From Lachnospiraceae bacterium (lineage in GTDB: Bacteria > Bacillota > Clostridia > Lachnospirales > Lachnospiraceae): a DNA stretch of 64,000 nucleotides. The notes below the pieces were generated by a model that made no database searches, was not told where the DNA came from, and saw only the letters and a list, made by a program, of their open reading frames with translations. The stretch spans positions 1-64,000 of the forward strand of contig JAHAYJ010000093.1 in assembly GCA_018384375.1 (NCBI GenBank), read 5' to 3'. Shown here in pieces: positions 53,899 through 61,502 of the stretch. The first letter of the stretch is position 1, and each line of letters begins with the position of its first letter. The position numbers were made by a program, and so were the translations under genes.

Positions 53899-55773
53899 TT
53901 AAATCTCTTTGTAGTCTCCGTCAACTACATCATCTGCAGGTTCTGAAGCAGAACTCATATCCGGGCCTGCTGCCCCGGCGCCCATATCAGGGCCAGCTCC
54001 GCCAGCCTGCTGCATGTTCTCATACATCTTGGTAAACAGAGCCTGTGCGCTGGTTGTCAGCTTCTCCTTCGCTGCCTTCAAAGCGTCCAGATCAGCATCT
54101 GACATCTCCTGGTCCTTGGTTCTTTCCAGAATATCCTTTACTGCCTGCATATCTGCTTCTACAGCACTCTTCTGGGAAGCATCGATCTTATCACCTACTT
54201 CATTCAGTGCCTTTTCTGTCTGGAATACAAAGGAATCTGCCTCATTTCGTGTATCAATAGCTTCCTTTCTCTTCTTATCCTGTGCTTCGAATTCAGCAGC
54301 TTCCTTTACTGCCTTATCGATTTCATCATCAGACATGTTGGAGCTTGCCGTAATGGTAATATGCTGTTCCTTGCCGGTACCAAGATCCTTTGCAGATACG
54401 TTAACGATACCATTTGCATCAATATCAAAGGTAACCTCAATCTGAGGAACGCCACGCATTGCCGGAGGAATTCCGTCCAGTCTGAACTGTCCGAGAGACT
54501 TGTTGTCCCTTGCGAACTGTCTTTCACCCTGTAATACATTGATATCTACTGCCGTCTGATTATCTGCTGCTGTGGAGAAAATCTGACTCTTCTTAGTAGG
54601 AATTGTTGTGTTTCTTTCAATCAATCTGGTTGCAATACCACCCATTGTTTCAATAGAAAGTGAAAGGGGTGTAACGTCCAGAAGAAGGATTTCGCCTGCA
54701 CCGGCATCACCTGCCAGCTTACCTCCCTGAATAGAAGCACCCAGTGCTACACATTCATCAGGGTTAAGGCTCTTGCTGGGTTCATGTCCTGTCAGCTGCT
54801 TTACCTTATCCTGTACGGCGGGAATACGGGTAGAACCACCTACCAGCAATACCTGGCCAAGATCAGCATTGGTAAGTCCGGCATCCTTCATTGCATTCTG
54901 AACAGGTACTGCTGTTCTTTCAACCAGATCATGGGTAAGCTCATCAAATTTTGCTCTTGTCAGATTCATGTCAAAGTGTTTAGGGCCTTCTGCTGTTGCT
55001 GTGATGAAAGGAAGGTTAATGTTGGTCGTGGTAGCAGAAGATAATTCCTTCTTCGCCTTCTCAGCAGCTTCCTTTAATCTCTGAAGTGCCATCTTATCAC
55101 CTGACAAATCAACACCTTCAGCCTTCTTAAACTCGTCAATCATCCACTGTGTCAATCTGTTATCAAAATCATCACCACCAAGGTGTGTATCACCGTTAGT
55201 TGCAAGAACCTCTATTACGCCGTCACCGATTTCAATGATGGAAACATCAAATGTACCACCACCCAAATCGTATACCATAATCTTCTGTTCCTTTTCGTTA
55301 TCAAGTCCATAAGCAAGCGCTGCTGCTGTAGGCTCGTTGATAATACGCTTTACATCAAGTCCTGCAATCTTACCTGCATCCTTTGTTGCCTGACGCTGTG
55401 CATCGTTGAAATATGCGGGAACCGTGATAACTGCTTCTGTTACCTTTTCGCCTAAATAGCTCTCAGCATCCGCTTTCAGTTTCTGAAGAATCATTGCGGA
55501 AATCTGCTGCGGAGAATATTTCTTTCCATCAATCGTACGACCTCTGTCTGTACCCATATCTCTCTTGATAGAGGAAATGGTCTTCTCTGCATTGGTAACA
55601 GCCTGACGTTTTGCAGGCTCACCGATCAGCCTTTCTCCTGTTTTTGTAAATGCGACTACAGAGGGTGTTGTTCTTGCGCCTTCTGCATTTGCAATGACAG
55701 TGGGTTTACCACCTTCCATAACTGCTACGCAGCTGTTTGTTGTACCTAAGTCAATACCAATTATTTTGCTCAT
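53899..55773 (-). CDS. dnaK: Chaperone DnaK (Hsp70)
   Basis: ATP-dependent Hsp70 of 624 residues. The nucleotide-binding domain opens with [13 protein letters not shown] and includes [17 protein letters not shown] and [17 protein letters not shown]. The substrate-binding domain follows after the linker [13 protein letters not shown]-type segment (here [17 protein letters not shown]). A C-terminal lid ends with a Gly/Ala/Met-rich tail and DGDYKEI. Length is standard for Firmicutes (~610-625). It is part of the operon under HrcA/CIRCE control. Confidence 0.99.
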   Translation of the reverse strand: MSKIIGIDLGTTNSCVAVMEGGKPTVIANAEGARTTPSVVAFTKTGERLIGEPAKRQAVTNAEKTISSIKRDMGTDRGRTIDGKKYSPQQISAMILQKLKADAESYLGEKVTEAVITVPAYFNDAQRQATKDAGKIAGLDVKRIINEPTAAALAYGLDNEKEQKIMVYDLGGGTFDVSIIEIGDGVIEVLATNGDTHLGGDDFDNRLTQWMIDEFKKAEGVDLSGDKMALQRLKEAAEKAKKELSSATTTNINLPFITATAEGPKHFDMNLTRAKFDELTHDLVERTAVPVQNAMKDAGLTNADLGQVLLVGGSTRIPAVQDKVKQLTGHEPSKSLNPDECVALGASIQGGKLAGDAGAGEILLLDVTPLSLSIETMGGIATRLIERNTTIPTKKSQIFSTAADNQTAVDINVLQGERQFARDNKSLGQFRLDGIPPAMRGVPQIEVTFDIDANGIVNVSAKDLGTGKEQHITITASSNMSDDEIDKAVKEAAEFEAQDKKRKEAIDTRNEADSFVFQTEKALNEVGDKIDASQKSAVEADMQAVKDILERTKDQEMSDADLDALKAAKEKLTTSAQALFTKMYENMQQAGGAGPDMGAGAAGPDMSSASEPADDVVDGDYKEI

Positions 55774-55845
55774 AATGATCTCCTCCTGAATTTTGATTTC
55801 TATTTACTATTGGTTGTTTATTGTTTATTACCTGCTTTGTTCATG

Positions 55846-56511
55846 CTAGCTGACCACAGCTACCATGCTGTGCCTTACCACGCTATCCCTGTAGGTGTAA
55901 CCCTTCAATAGCTCCTGTGCAACAACACCGGACTCATATTCCTCACTTTCCACCTGCATTACCGCATTATGGAAATCCGGATTAAATTCTTCTCCTACGG
56001 CCTGGATCGGCTTTACATCCATTTTTTCAAGCTCACCCAGAAGCTGTTTGTAGATCATTTCCATTCCTTCCGCGAAAGCACTGCCTTTCTCTTCCTCAGG
56101 GATCGTTGCAAGCCCTCTTTCAAAATTGTCAACAACCGGAAGAATTTTTTCAATCACGCTTTTGGCTCCTGTTTCAAACATGGCTGCCTTTTCTTTTTCC
56201 GTCCGCTTTCTGAAATTTTCGAACTCTGCCATCTGACGCTTTACCCGGTCTTCCAGCTCATCGATCTTTTCTTTCATTGCGTCCTGTTTTTTATCAAACT
56301 TGAGTTTCTTCTTCCCAGACTTTTTATCTTCCTTGTTCTCAGCGTCTGCATCTCCCTTCTCATCTGCCTCCGCCCTGTCATGTTCCTCCTGGATTTCCTC
56401 GGCATCTGCTTCCTGTCCAGCTGCTGCATCCGCTTTTACATCTTCAATGCTTTCTTCTGTTTCCTGATCCTGCATTTCTTCCTGCAGATCCTTTTTTATT
56501 TCATCACTCAT
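55846..56511 (-). CDS. grpE: Nucleotide exchange factor GrpE
   Basis: GrpE of 221 residues that releases ADP from DnaK. A long acidic N-terminal tail (residues 1-70, Glu/Asp/Lys-rich) is followed by the coiled coil (about 75-140, with AEFENFRKRTEKEKA) and the C-terminal beta-wing domain (VQAVGEEFNPDFH-like region, EGYTYRDSVVRHSMV-like end). It is 72 bp upstream of dnaK and 21 bp after hrcA. Confidence 0.97.
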   Translation of the reverse strand: MSDEIKKDLQEEMQDQETEESIEDVKADAAAGQEADAEEIQEEHDRAEADEKGDADAENKEDKKSGKKKLKFDKKQDAMKEKIDELEDRVKRQMAEFENFRKRTEKEKAAMFETGAKSVIEKILPVVDNFERGLATIPEEEKGSAFAEGMEMIYKQLLGELEKMDVKPIQAVGEEFNPDFHNAVMQVESEEYESGVVAQELLKGYTYRDSVVRHSMVAVVS

Positions 56512-56532
56512 TCCTTCTCATCCCTTTCAATT

Positions 56533-57564
56533 CTATGTCTTTTTCTTATATAATTCATCCAGCTGATGAGTAATTGTTTTCAAGGTTCCTACAACCTTAT
56601 CATAGTCCATTCTTTTCGGTCCGATAATTCCTATGGTCCCCCTCATTCCTTCTCCCAATTCGTAGGTTGCCGTTACAACGCTGCAATCCTTCATAGTCTG
56701 TATAGGGGTTTCATTACCAATATAAACCTGAATACCTGTATTGTTCTCGTCTGCAAGTGTATCCTGAACCAGCTCCGTGAGCATCTGTTTTTCTTCAAAG
56801 GTATTGATGATTTCACTTGCCTTCTGCTGATCTGCAAGCTCGGGATACTTAAAAATATTGTTGGCACCACTGGTATAAATCTCCAGATCTTCATCTGCCC
56901 GAATGGACTCTGCAATGGCGTCTATCACATCCGCCACAATTGCACTGTGTATTCCTGCCTGCTGCTTCATAGCAGTGATCATGCTCAAATTAATTTCCTC
57001 AAGTGCCAACCCGTTCAGATTCGTATTCAGAAGAATGTTCAGCTTTAAAAGCGTTTCATCATCCAATTTCTCTGATACCGGAATGATGTTATTCTTGATC
57101 ACATTTCCTTCTACAACCACAACTGCCAGAAGCTGATTGACATCCACTCTCGAAAGCTGAATGAATTTCAGTTTATTAGTGTGGATCGTGGGAGCTGATA
57201 TCATGGTGGCATAGTTGGTGTTCACTGCCAGAAGCTTCGCAACCTGCTTCAGCAGGTGATCCATCTTATCCTCACGCTCCAGCATCATTTCCTTCAGTTC
57301 TTCCAGCTCTTTATCCTTCTCCTCCATCATGGTGTCTACGTACAGTCGGTATCCCTTATCAGAGGGAATCCTCCCTGCAGAGGTATGGGGCTGAAGGATA
57401 TATCCCATTTCCTCTAGATCAGACATCTCGTTCCGGATCGTTGCCGAACTCAAATTTAAATCAGTATATTTGGAAATGGTCCTGCTTCCCACCGGTTCTC
57501 CGGTTTCCAGATAGTTCCGGATGATGGCCTGCATAATTTTAATTTTTCTTTCGCTCAGCTGCAT
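56533..57564 (-). CDS. hrcA: Heat-inducible transcription repressor HrcA
   Basis: Repressor of 343 residues from the chosen start. An N-terminal winged helix (MQLSERKIKIMQAIIRNYL, SSATIRNEMSDLEEMGYI) is followed by the GAF-like and dimerisation/inserted domains (TIGIIGPKRMDYDKVVGTL). The ATG at 57564 has AAGGGGTGA upstream; an earlier TTG is less likely. HrcA binds the CIRCE element directly upstream of its own gene and needs GroE to fold actively, so the operon senses chaperone supply. It is the first gene of the operon. Confidence 0.97.
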   Translation of the reverse strand: MQLSERKIKIMQAIIRNYLETGEPVGSRTISKYTDLNLSSATIRNEMSDLEEMGYILQPHTSAGRIPSDKGYRLYVDTMMEEKDKELEELKEMMLEREDKMDHLLKQVAKLLAVNTNYATMISAPTIHTNKLKFIQLSRVDVNQLLAVVVVEGNVIKNNIIPVSEKLDDETLLKLNILLNTNLNGLALEEINLSMITAMKQQAGIHSAIVADVIDAIAESIRADEDLEIYTSGANNIFKYPELADQQKASEIINTFEEKQMLTELVQDTLADENNTGIQVYIGNETPIQTMKDCSVVTATYELGEGMRGTIGIIGPKRMDYDKVVGTLKTITHQLDELYKKKT

Positions 57565-57609
57565 CTCCGTCACCCCTTTCAACCAAATGACATATGCTCT
57601 TGGGCTTTG

Positions 57610-57636
57610 TTAGCACTCGATTGATTAGAGTGCTAA
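57610..57636 (-). promoter_or_regulatory. CIRCE operator (HrcA binding site)
   Basis: TTAGCACTC, nine bases GATTGATTA, GAGTGCTAA: identical to the CIRCE consensus inverted repeat. It lies about 45 bp before hrcA, just downstream of the promoter, where bound HrcA would block transcription. Confidence 0.98.
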
Positions 57637-57650
57637 CATCTTCTTACCAT

Positions 57651-57679
57651 AAAATATCACTTACCCTATTCATTGTCAA
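57651..57679 (-). promoter_or_regulatory. Promoter of the hrcA operon
   Basis: TTGACA at 57679-57674, a 17-bp spacer, TATTTT at 57656-57651. CIRCE begins 14 bp downstream, near the start of transcription. Confidence 0.85.
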
Positions 57680-57712
57680 CAGATATCTCGCAAAATAATT
57701 ATTAAAAAAATA

Positions 57713-57749
57713 TAAAAAAGGTACCACCTTTCTATCAGGGTGATACCTT
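57713..57749 (-). terminator. Terminator of the DUF6465-type gene
   Basis: Minus strand: AAGGTATCACC, loop of about 10, GGTGGTACCTT (11 bp with one G-U pair), then six T. Confidence 0.85.
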
Positions 57750-57791
57750 CTCTTTGCTATGTACTTACATGCTGTTAACTGTAAACCCGGT

Positions 57792-58256
57792 TTAAATAAA
57801 GAAGCTTCCTGTAATATTTCCGTTGATTACATAGTAGGTTGTATTCTCCTCAGGTTTTACATAAAGCTCAACGCTCTTGAAATCTTCTTCCTTGCCGTTC
57901 AAGTCATATTTCCAAACATCCTTGCAGATATTTAACAGATCTTCAGGCGTATAGGATTTTCCTCTGAACTGGAAATTTACGGTTTCTTTGATAACTGCTT
58001 TCTTTGCAGGTGCTTTCTTAACTGCTGTTTCCTTCTTTACAGGTGCTTTCTTTGCAGGTGCCTTCTTTGCTGCTGCTTCCTTCTTAGCAGGTGCCTTCTT
58101 TACAGGTGCTTTCTTAACTGCTGCTTCCTTTGCAGGTGCTTTCACCTCTGCCTTGGGAGCTTCCTTAACTTCTGCTTTTACCTCAACTGCCTTTTCCTCT
58201 TTTACCGGTGCTACCTTGGCAATTACTTTTGCGGTTGCTTTCTTAACTTCTGCCAT
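57792..58256 (-). CDS. Lys/Ala/Pro repeat protein, DUF6465-type
   Basis: Protein of 154 residues. The N-terminal ~90 residues are extremely Lys/Ala/Pro/Val-rich, with repeated units such as APAKKAPVKK and KKEAAVKKAPAKK, like histone H1 tails. The C-terminal ~65 residues (VNFQFRGKSYTPEDLLNICK, then YVINGNITGSFFI) form a probable folded beta-rich domain of the DUF6465 type. AAAGGAG precedes the ATG at 58256; an earlier ATG overlaps that site. DNA or RNA binding by the basic tail is inference. The gene is monocistronic with its own promoter and terminator. Tandem DNA repeats underlie the protein repeats, so length may vary between strains. Confidence 0.85.
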   Translation of the reverse strand: MAEVKKATAKVIAKVAPVKEEKAVEVKAEVKEAPKAEVKAPAKEAAVKKAPVKKAPAKKEAAAKKAPAKKAPVKKETAVKKAPAKKAVIKETVNFQFRGKSYTPEDLLNICKDVWKYDLNGKEEDFKSVELYVKPEENTTYYVINGNITGSFFI

Positions 58257-58363
58257 AATCTTAACTCCTTTCATGTGAAGAATCGTACTTTTTCACATTT
58301 TGTCTATTCGTGTCATTTATTTTTTGTCATATAACCGCATAAAAACGCGATTCCTTGGGAAAC

Positions 58364-58392
58364 AGTGTACCCTATTATTCGTCTGTTGTCAA
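58364..58392 (-). promoter_or_regulatory. Promoter of the DUF6465-type gene
   Basis: TTGACA at 58392-58387, a 17-bp spacer, TACACT at 58369-58364, about 108 bp before the start codon. Confidence 0.8.
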
Positions 58393-58414
58393 CTAAAGCG
58401 ACTTTTTTTGTATT

Positions 58415-59266
58415 TTATGCCGCCAATCCAAAATATAACAGCACAACAATTCCAAGAATAATCCTGTACCAGCCGAACACCTTGAAATCATGCTTTTTGA
58501 TATATCCCATCAGAAATTTGATAACGACTATAGAAACCAAAAATGCTGTTACCATACCGGTTATGAGAATCATCAATTCGCTTCCGGTAAAAGAAAAGCC
58601 AAACTTTAATATTTTAAGGAGACTTGCTCCAAGCATTACCGGAATTGCAAGGAAGAAGGTAAATTCTGCTGCCACTGTCCTGGAAACTCCGATCAAAAGT
58701 GCACCCAGTATGGTTGCGCCGGAACGCGAGGTTCCGGGAAAAATTGCCGCGATCAGCTGAAACAACCCAATAATCAAGGCGGTCTGATAACTGATCTCCG
58801 AAAGGGAAGTCACCTTGACTTGTGTATTTTTGTTTCTGTTCTCAATAATGATAAATCCAATACCAAATACAATCAATGCAATCGATACACATACGCCGTT
58901 ATAAAACAGACTTTCAAAAAAGTCATCCAGAAAAATACCTACTACTGCAGCCGGCAGACAGGCAGCAATAATCTTAAACCAGAGTGTCCAGATATCCTTT
59001 TTAAAATAGGAAAATATTCCCTTTTCCTTAACAGGATGTTGATTCCCTTTTTTCCCAAAAGGCCAGATCTGCGGGAAAAATAAAATCACTACCGCCAGAA
59101 TTGCTCCCAGCTGGATCACCACTAAAAACATCTCCCAGAATTCCGGCGATACTTTAAGCTCGATAAACTCATCCAGCAGAATCATATGTCCTGTGCTGCT
59201 GATAGGAAGCCACTCCGTAATTCCTTCTACAATACCAAATAATACTGCTTTTAAAAATTCAACCAT
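58415..59266 (-). CDS. uppP: Undecaprenyl-diphosphatase (UppP/BacA)
   Basis: Membrane enzyme of 283 residues that dephosphorylates undecaprenyl pyrophosphate to recycle the lipid carrier of cell wall synthesis. It also confers bacitracin resistance when abundant. Hallmarks are the E14-x3-E18 region GIVEGITEWLPISSTGH with H27, and the second signature FPGTSRSGATI. About eight membrane helices are expected. I use the ATG at 59266, with GGAGG upstream; a TTG two codons earlier overlaps the patatin gene stop. The patatin-like gene ends 2 bp before this start, so the two are co-transcribed. Confidence 0.95.
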   Translation of the reverse strand: MVEFLKAVLFGIVEGITEWLPISSTGHMILLDEFIELKVSPEFWEMFLVVIQLGAILAVVILFFPQIWPFGKKGNQHPVKEKGIFSYFKKDIWTLWFKIIAACLPAAVVGIFLDDFFESLFYNGVCVSIALIVFGIGFIIIENRNKNTQVKVTSLSEISYQTALIIGLFQLIAAIFPGTSRSGATILGALLIGVSRTVAAEFTFFLAIPVMLGASLLKILKFGFSFTGSELMILITGMVTAFLVSIVVIKFLMGYIKKHDFKVFGWYRIILGIVVLLYFGLAA

Positions 59267-59268
59267 AA

Positions 59269-60117
59269 TCAATCCTCCAAGTAGCGAATCAGCTCTTCAT
59301 AGCAGTCCAAAGCATCCCGATATCCTTGCTCATAGAGAGCTGTCAGTTTTTCCTTATTCTTCTCAATTCTTCCTACGTCACTTTTGGTTTTGGGACGAAT
59401 CAGAAACACATTCCCAGCCTTTACCTGCTCTTCAATAAAATCCAAAGTATCATTATAGGTATCATGTCGGTTCTTCATCAGCTCATACACTCTGGGATAT
59501 TTTTTGTAGCGCAGCTTTGTCAGCGTCAGCATGGACGAGGGCTTACGCCGGTACCCAATCTCCTTCGTCATAACTACCACATTTTTTTTGTTACCATCCT
59601 GTATGGATTTTTTAAGCGGAATAGAATCGGAGATACCTCCGTCCAAATAAAGTTTGCCTCCGATCTCAACATTTCGAGACACTAAAGGTAACGAAGCAGA
59701 AGCCCGGATTGCTTCAATATCCGTTTTCATATCCTTAATAGGAATATATTCAGGCTGTCCTGTTTCTATGTTTGTAACTACACTGTAAAAATTACCCTGA
59801 TAACGATGAAAGGCCTCATAGTCATAGGGATTCAGGGTTTCCGGTATCTGATAGTAGCACATATCCACACCGAACAAATCCCCTGTCTTTAAAAGGCTGT
59901 ACAGGCTGCAATAGTTTTTATCCTCCAGATAATCTACATTCGTATGAAAGGCTCTGCCTCTTTGCTTTGACAAAAAGCTGCAAAGCGAACATGCTCCCGC
60001 CGAAACACCATAGCAGGAAGAAAACTCGATTCCTTTATCAAGAAAGAAATCCAGAACGCCTGACGTATAAACGCCCTTCATTCCACCGCCCTCTAATACC
60101 AGACCTGTCTGATACAT
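59269..60117 (-). CDS. Patatin-like phospholipase family protein
   Basis: Patatin-fold lipid acyl hydrolase of 282 residues. The oxyanion loop is LEGGGMKGVYTSG, the nucleophile elbow is GVSAG with S39, and the catalytic aspartate sits in YLDGGISDSIP (near residue 171). There is no signal peptide, so it acts in the cytoplasm. Family members hydrolyse phospholipids or lysophospholipids, and bacterial homologues (YjjU/RssA-like) are often of unknown physiological role. Its stop lies 2 bp before uppP, hinting at a membrane or lipid-carrier connection. Confidence 0.92.
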   Translation of the reverse strand: MYQTGLVLEGGGMKGVYTSGVLDFFLDKGIEFSSCYGVSAGACSLCSFLSKQRGRAFHTNVDYLEDKNYCSLYSLLKTGDLFGVDMCYYQIPETLNPYDYEAFHRYQGNFYSVVTNIETGQPEYIPIKDMKTDIEAIRASASLPLVSRNVEIGGKLYLDGGISDSIPLKKSIQDGNKKNVVVMTKEIGYRRKPSSMLTLTKLRYKKYPRVYELMKNRHDTYNDTLDFIEEQVKAGNVFLIRPKTKSDVGRIEKNKEKLTALYEQGYRDALDCYEELIRYLED

Positions 60118-60147
60118 AAAATCCCTTCTTTCTTAATTCATAAACAA

Positions 60148-61332
60148 TCAATAGCATTCCTTAACGAACCTGCGAAATGCTGTTAAGGATCGCTCCACCT
60201 TCTCGGTGTCAATACAGTATGCCATACGGAAGTATCCCTGCACCCCAAAACTGTCTGACGGAACAAGCACCAGATCATACTTCAGTGCCTTCTGGCAAAA
60301 TGCCACTGCATCCTCCTCAAGTGCTTTCGGGAAAATGTAAAAGGTTCCGCCGGGCTTCACGCAGGAAAAACCAAGGGATGTCAGTTCATTATATAAAAGA
60401 TTCATATTCGTCTCATAAACAGACATATCCGAAGTAATATCAAGCACTTCAGCAACCGCCAGCTGGATAATGGAAGGCGGACAGTTATGCCCGGTTCCTC
60501 TTGAAATCTGCCCGCACATTGCACTGATCAATTCAGCATCCGTACACCTGGGGTTAACTGCCACATAACCGATTCTTTCTCCGGGAAGGGAAAGGGATTT
60601 TGAAAAGGAATAGCATGACAGCGAATTGTCATAGAACTTAGAAACGTAAGGTGCCTCTACCCCTTCAAACACAATTTCCCTGTAAGGCTCATCGGAAATG
60701 ATGAAAATGTCATGTCCGTATTCCTCCTGCTTTCTCTTAAGAAGTGCTGCAAGCTGCTCCAGAGTCTTTGTACTGTAAACTGCACCGGAGGGATTATTAG
60801 GGGTATTGATGAGCAGTGCCGCCGTCTTCTCATTCAGCATCTCCTCCAGCTTTTCAAAGTTGATCTGGAAGTTTTCTGTATTTGCAGGCACCACCTTGAG
60901 AATTGCACCTGACATATTAATATATGGATTGTACTCCGGGAAGTAGGGGGCAAAGGTAAGAACTTCATCCCCAGGCTTTGTCACGCAACGCACTGCATGC
61001 GCCACCGCACCGGCCGCTCCGGTTGTGGGAAAAATGTGATTTCCCGTATAATCCATGTCAAACCTTTTGTTTAAGGATGCTGCAATTTTTTCCTTGACGG
61101 ATGGAATGCCAAGGCTGGGACTGTAGCCGTGAAGTTCCATGGAGGTTTTCGTTTTCAAAAGATCAATCATCACCTCTGTAAATTTCTCCGGTACCGGAAC
61201 GGAAGGGTTCCCAAGACTGTAATCAAACACATTCTCATAGCCGATTTCCTTTCCCCGTGCTGTTGCAAACTCAGACAGCTGACGAATGACAGATTTCCCT
61301 TCCAGCATCTTCTTATATTGTTCGTTGATCAT
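60148..61332 (-). CDS. PLP-dependent aminotransferase (class I/II)
   Basis: Aminotransferase of 394 residues from the ATG at 61332, with GAGGAGG upstream; the longer TTG-initiated reading overlaps that site. Visible are the start of the fold in NVFDYSLGNPSVPVPEKF, NTPNNPSGAVY, IISDEPYREIVF and the PLP lysine in YSFSKSLSLPGERIGYV. It belongs to the aspartate aminotransferase superfamily; the amino acid substrate is not predictable from sequence. The C-terminal LRMAYCIDTEKVERSL-like segment (here FRMAYCIDTEKVERSL) is normal for the family. It has its own promoter and lies upstream of the patatin-like gene on the same strand, 30 bp away. Confidence 0.92.
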   Translation of the reverse strand: MINEQYKKMLEGKSVIRQLSEFATARGKEIGYENVFDYSLGNPSVPVPEKFTEVMIDLLKTKTSMELHGYSPSLGIPSVKEKIAASLNKRFDMDYTGNHIFPTTGAAGAVAHAVRCVTKPGDEVLTFAPYFPEYNPYINMSGAILKVVPANTENFQINFEKLEEMLNEKTAALLINTPNNPSGAVYSTKTLEQLAALLKRKQEEYGHDIFIISDEPYREIVFEGVEAPYVSKFYDNSLSCYSFSKSLSLPGERIGYVAVNPRCTDAELISAMCGQISRGTGHNCPPSIIQLAVAEVLDITSDMSVYETNMNLLYNELTSLGFSCVKPGGTFYIFPKALEEDAVAFCQKALKYDLVLVPSDSFGVQGYFRMAYCIDTEKVERSLTAFRRFVKECY

Positions 61333-61396
61333 TTCAACAACCTCCTCATATATTCTCAAATATCAATTCATTTCTATGTAAACACACATCGAAAAA

Positions 61397-61425
61397 ATTG
61401 TATCACAAACATGCAAAAATCACAA
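61397..61425 (-). promoter_or_regulatory. Promoter of the aminotransferase-patatin-uppP unit
   Basis: TTGTGA at 61425-61420, a 17-bp spacer, TACAAT at 61402-61397, directly after the terminator of the upstream GH1-ManA gene. Confidence 0.6.
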
Positions 61426-61436
61426 GAAAACAAGAA

Positions 61437-61487
61437 AGCATCCCCAATCCGGCTGTCGCAAATTGCTTCCTTAGGATTAGGGATGCT
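61437..61487 (-). terminator. Terminator of the GH1-ManA fusion gene
   Basis: Minus strand: AGCATCCCTAATCC, a 23-base loop, GGATTGGGGATGCT (14 bp, one mismatch), then TTCTTGTTTTC. It lies 15 bp after the stop codon. Confidence 0.75.
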
Positions 61488-61502
61488 TATATCTATATCT
61501 AT

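Noticed and set aside
58000-58200. Tandem repeats at 58.0-58.2 kb as a possible CRISPR array
   Set aside because: The repeats are contiguous, lack unique spacers and lie in frame in the Lys/Ala-rich protein gene.
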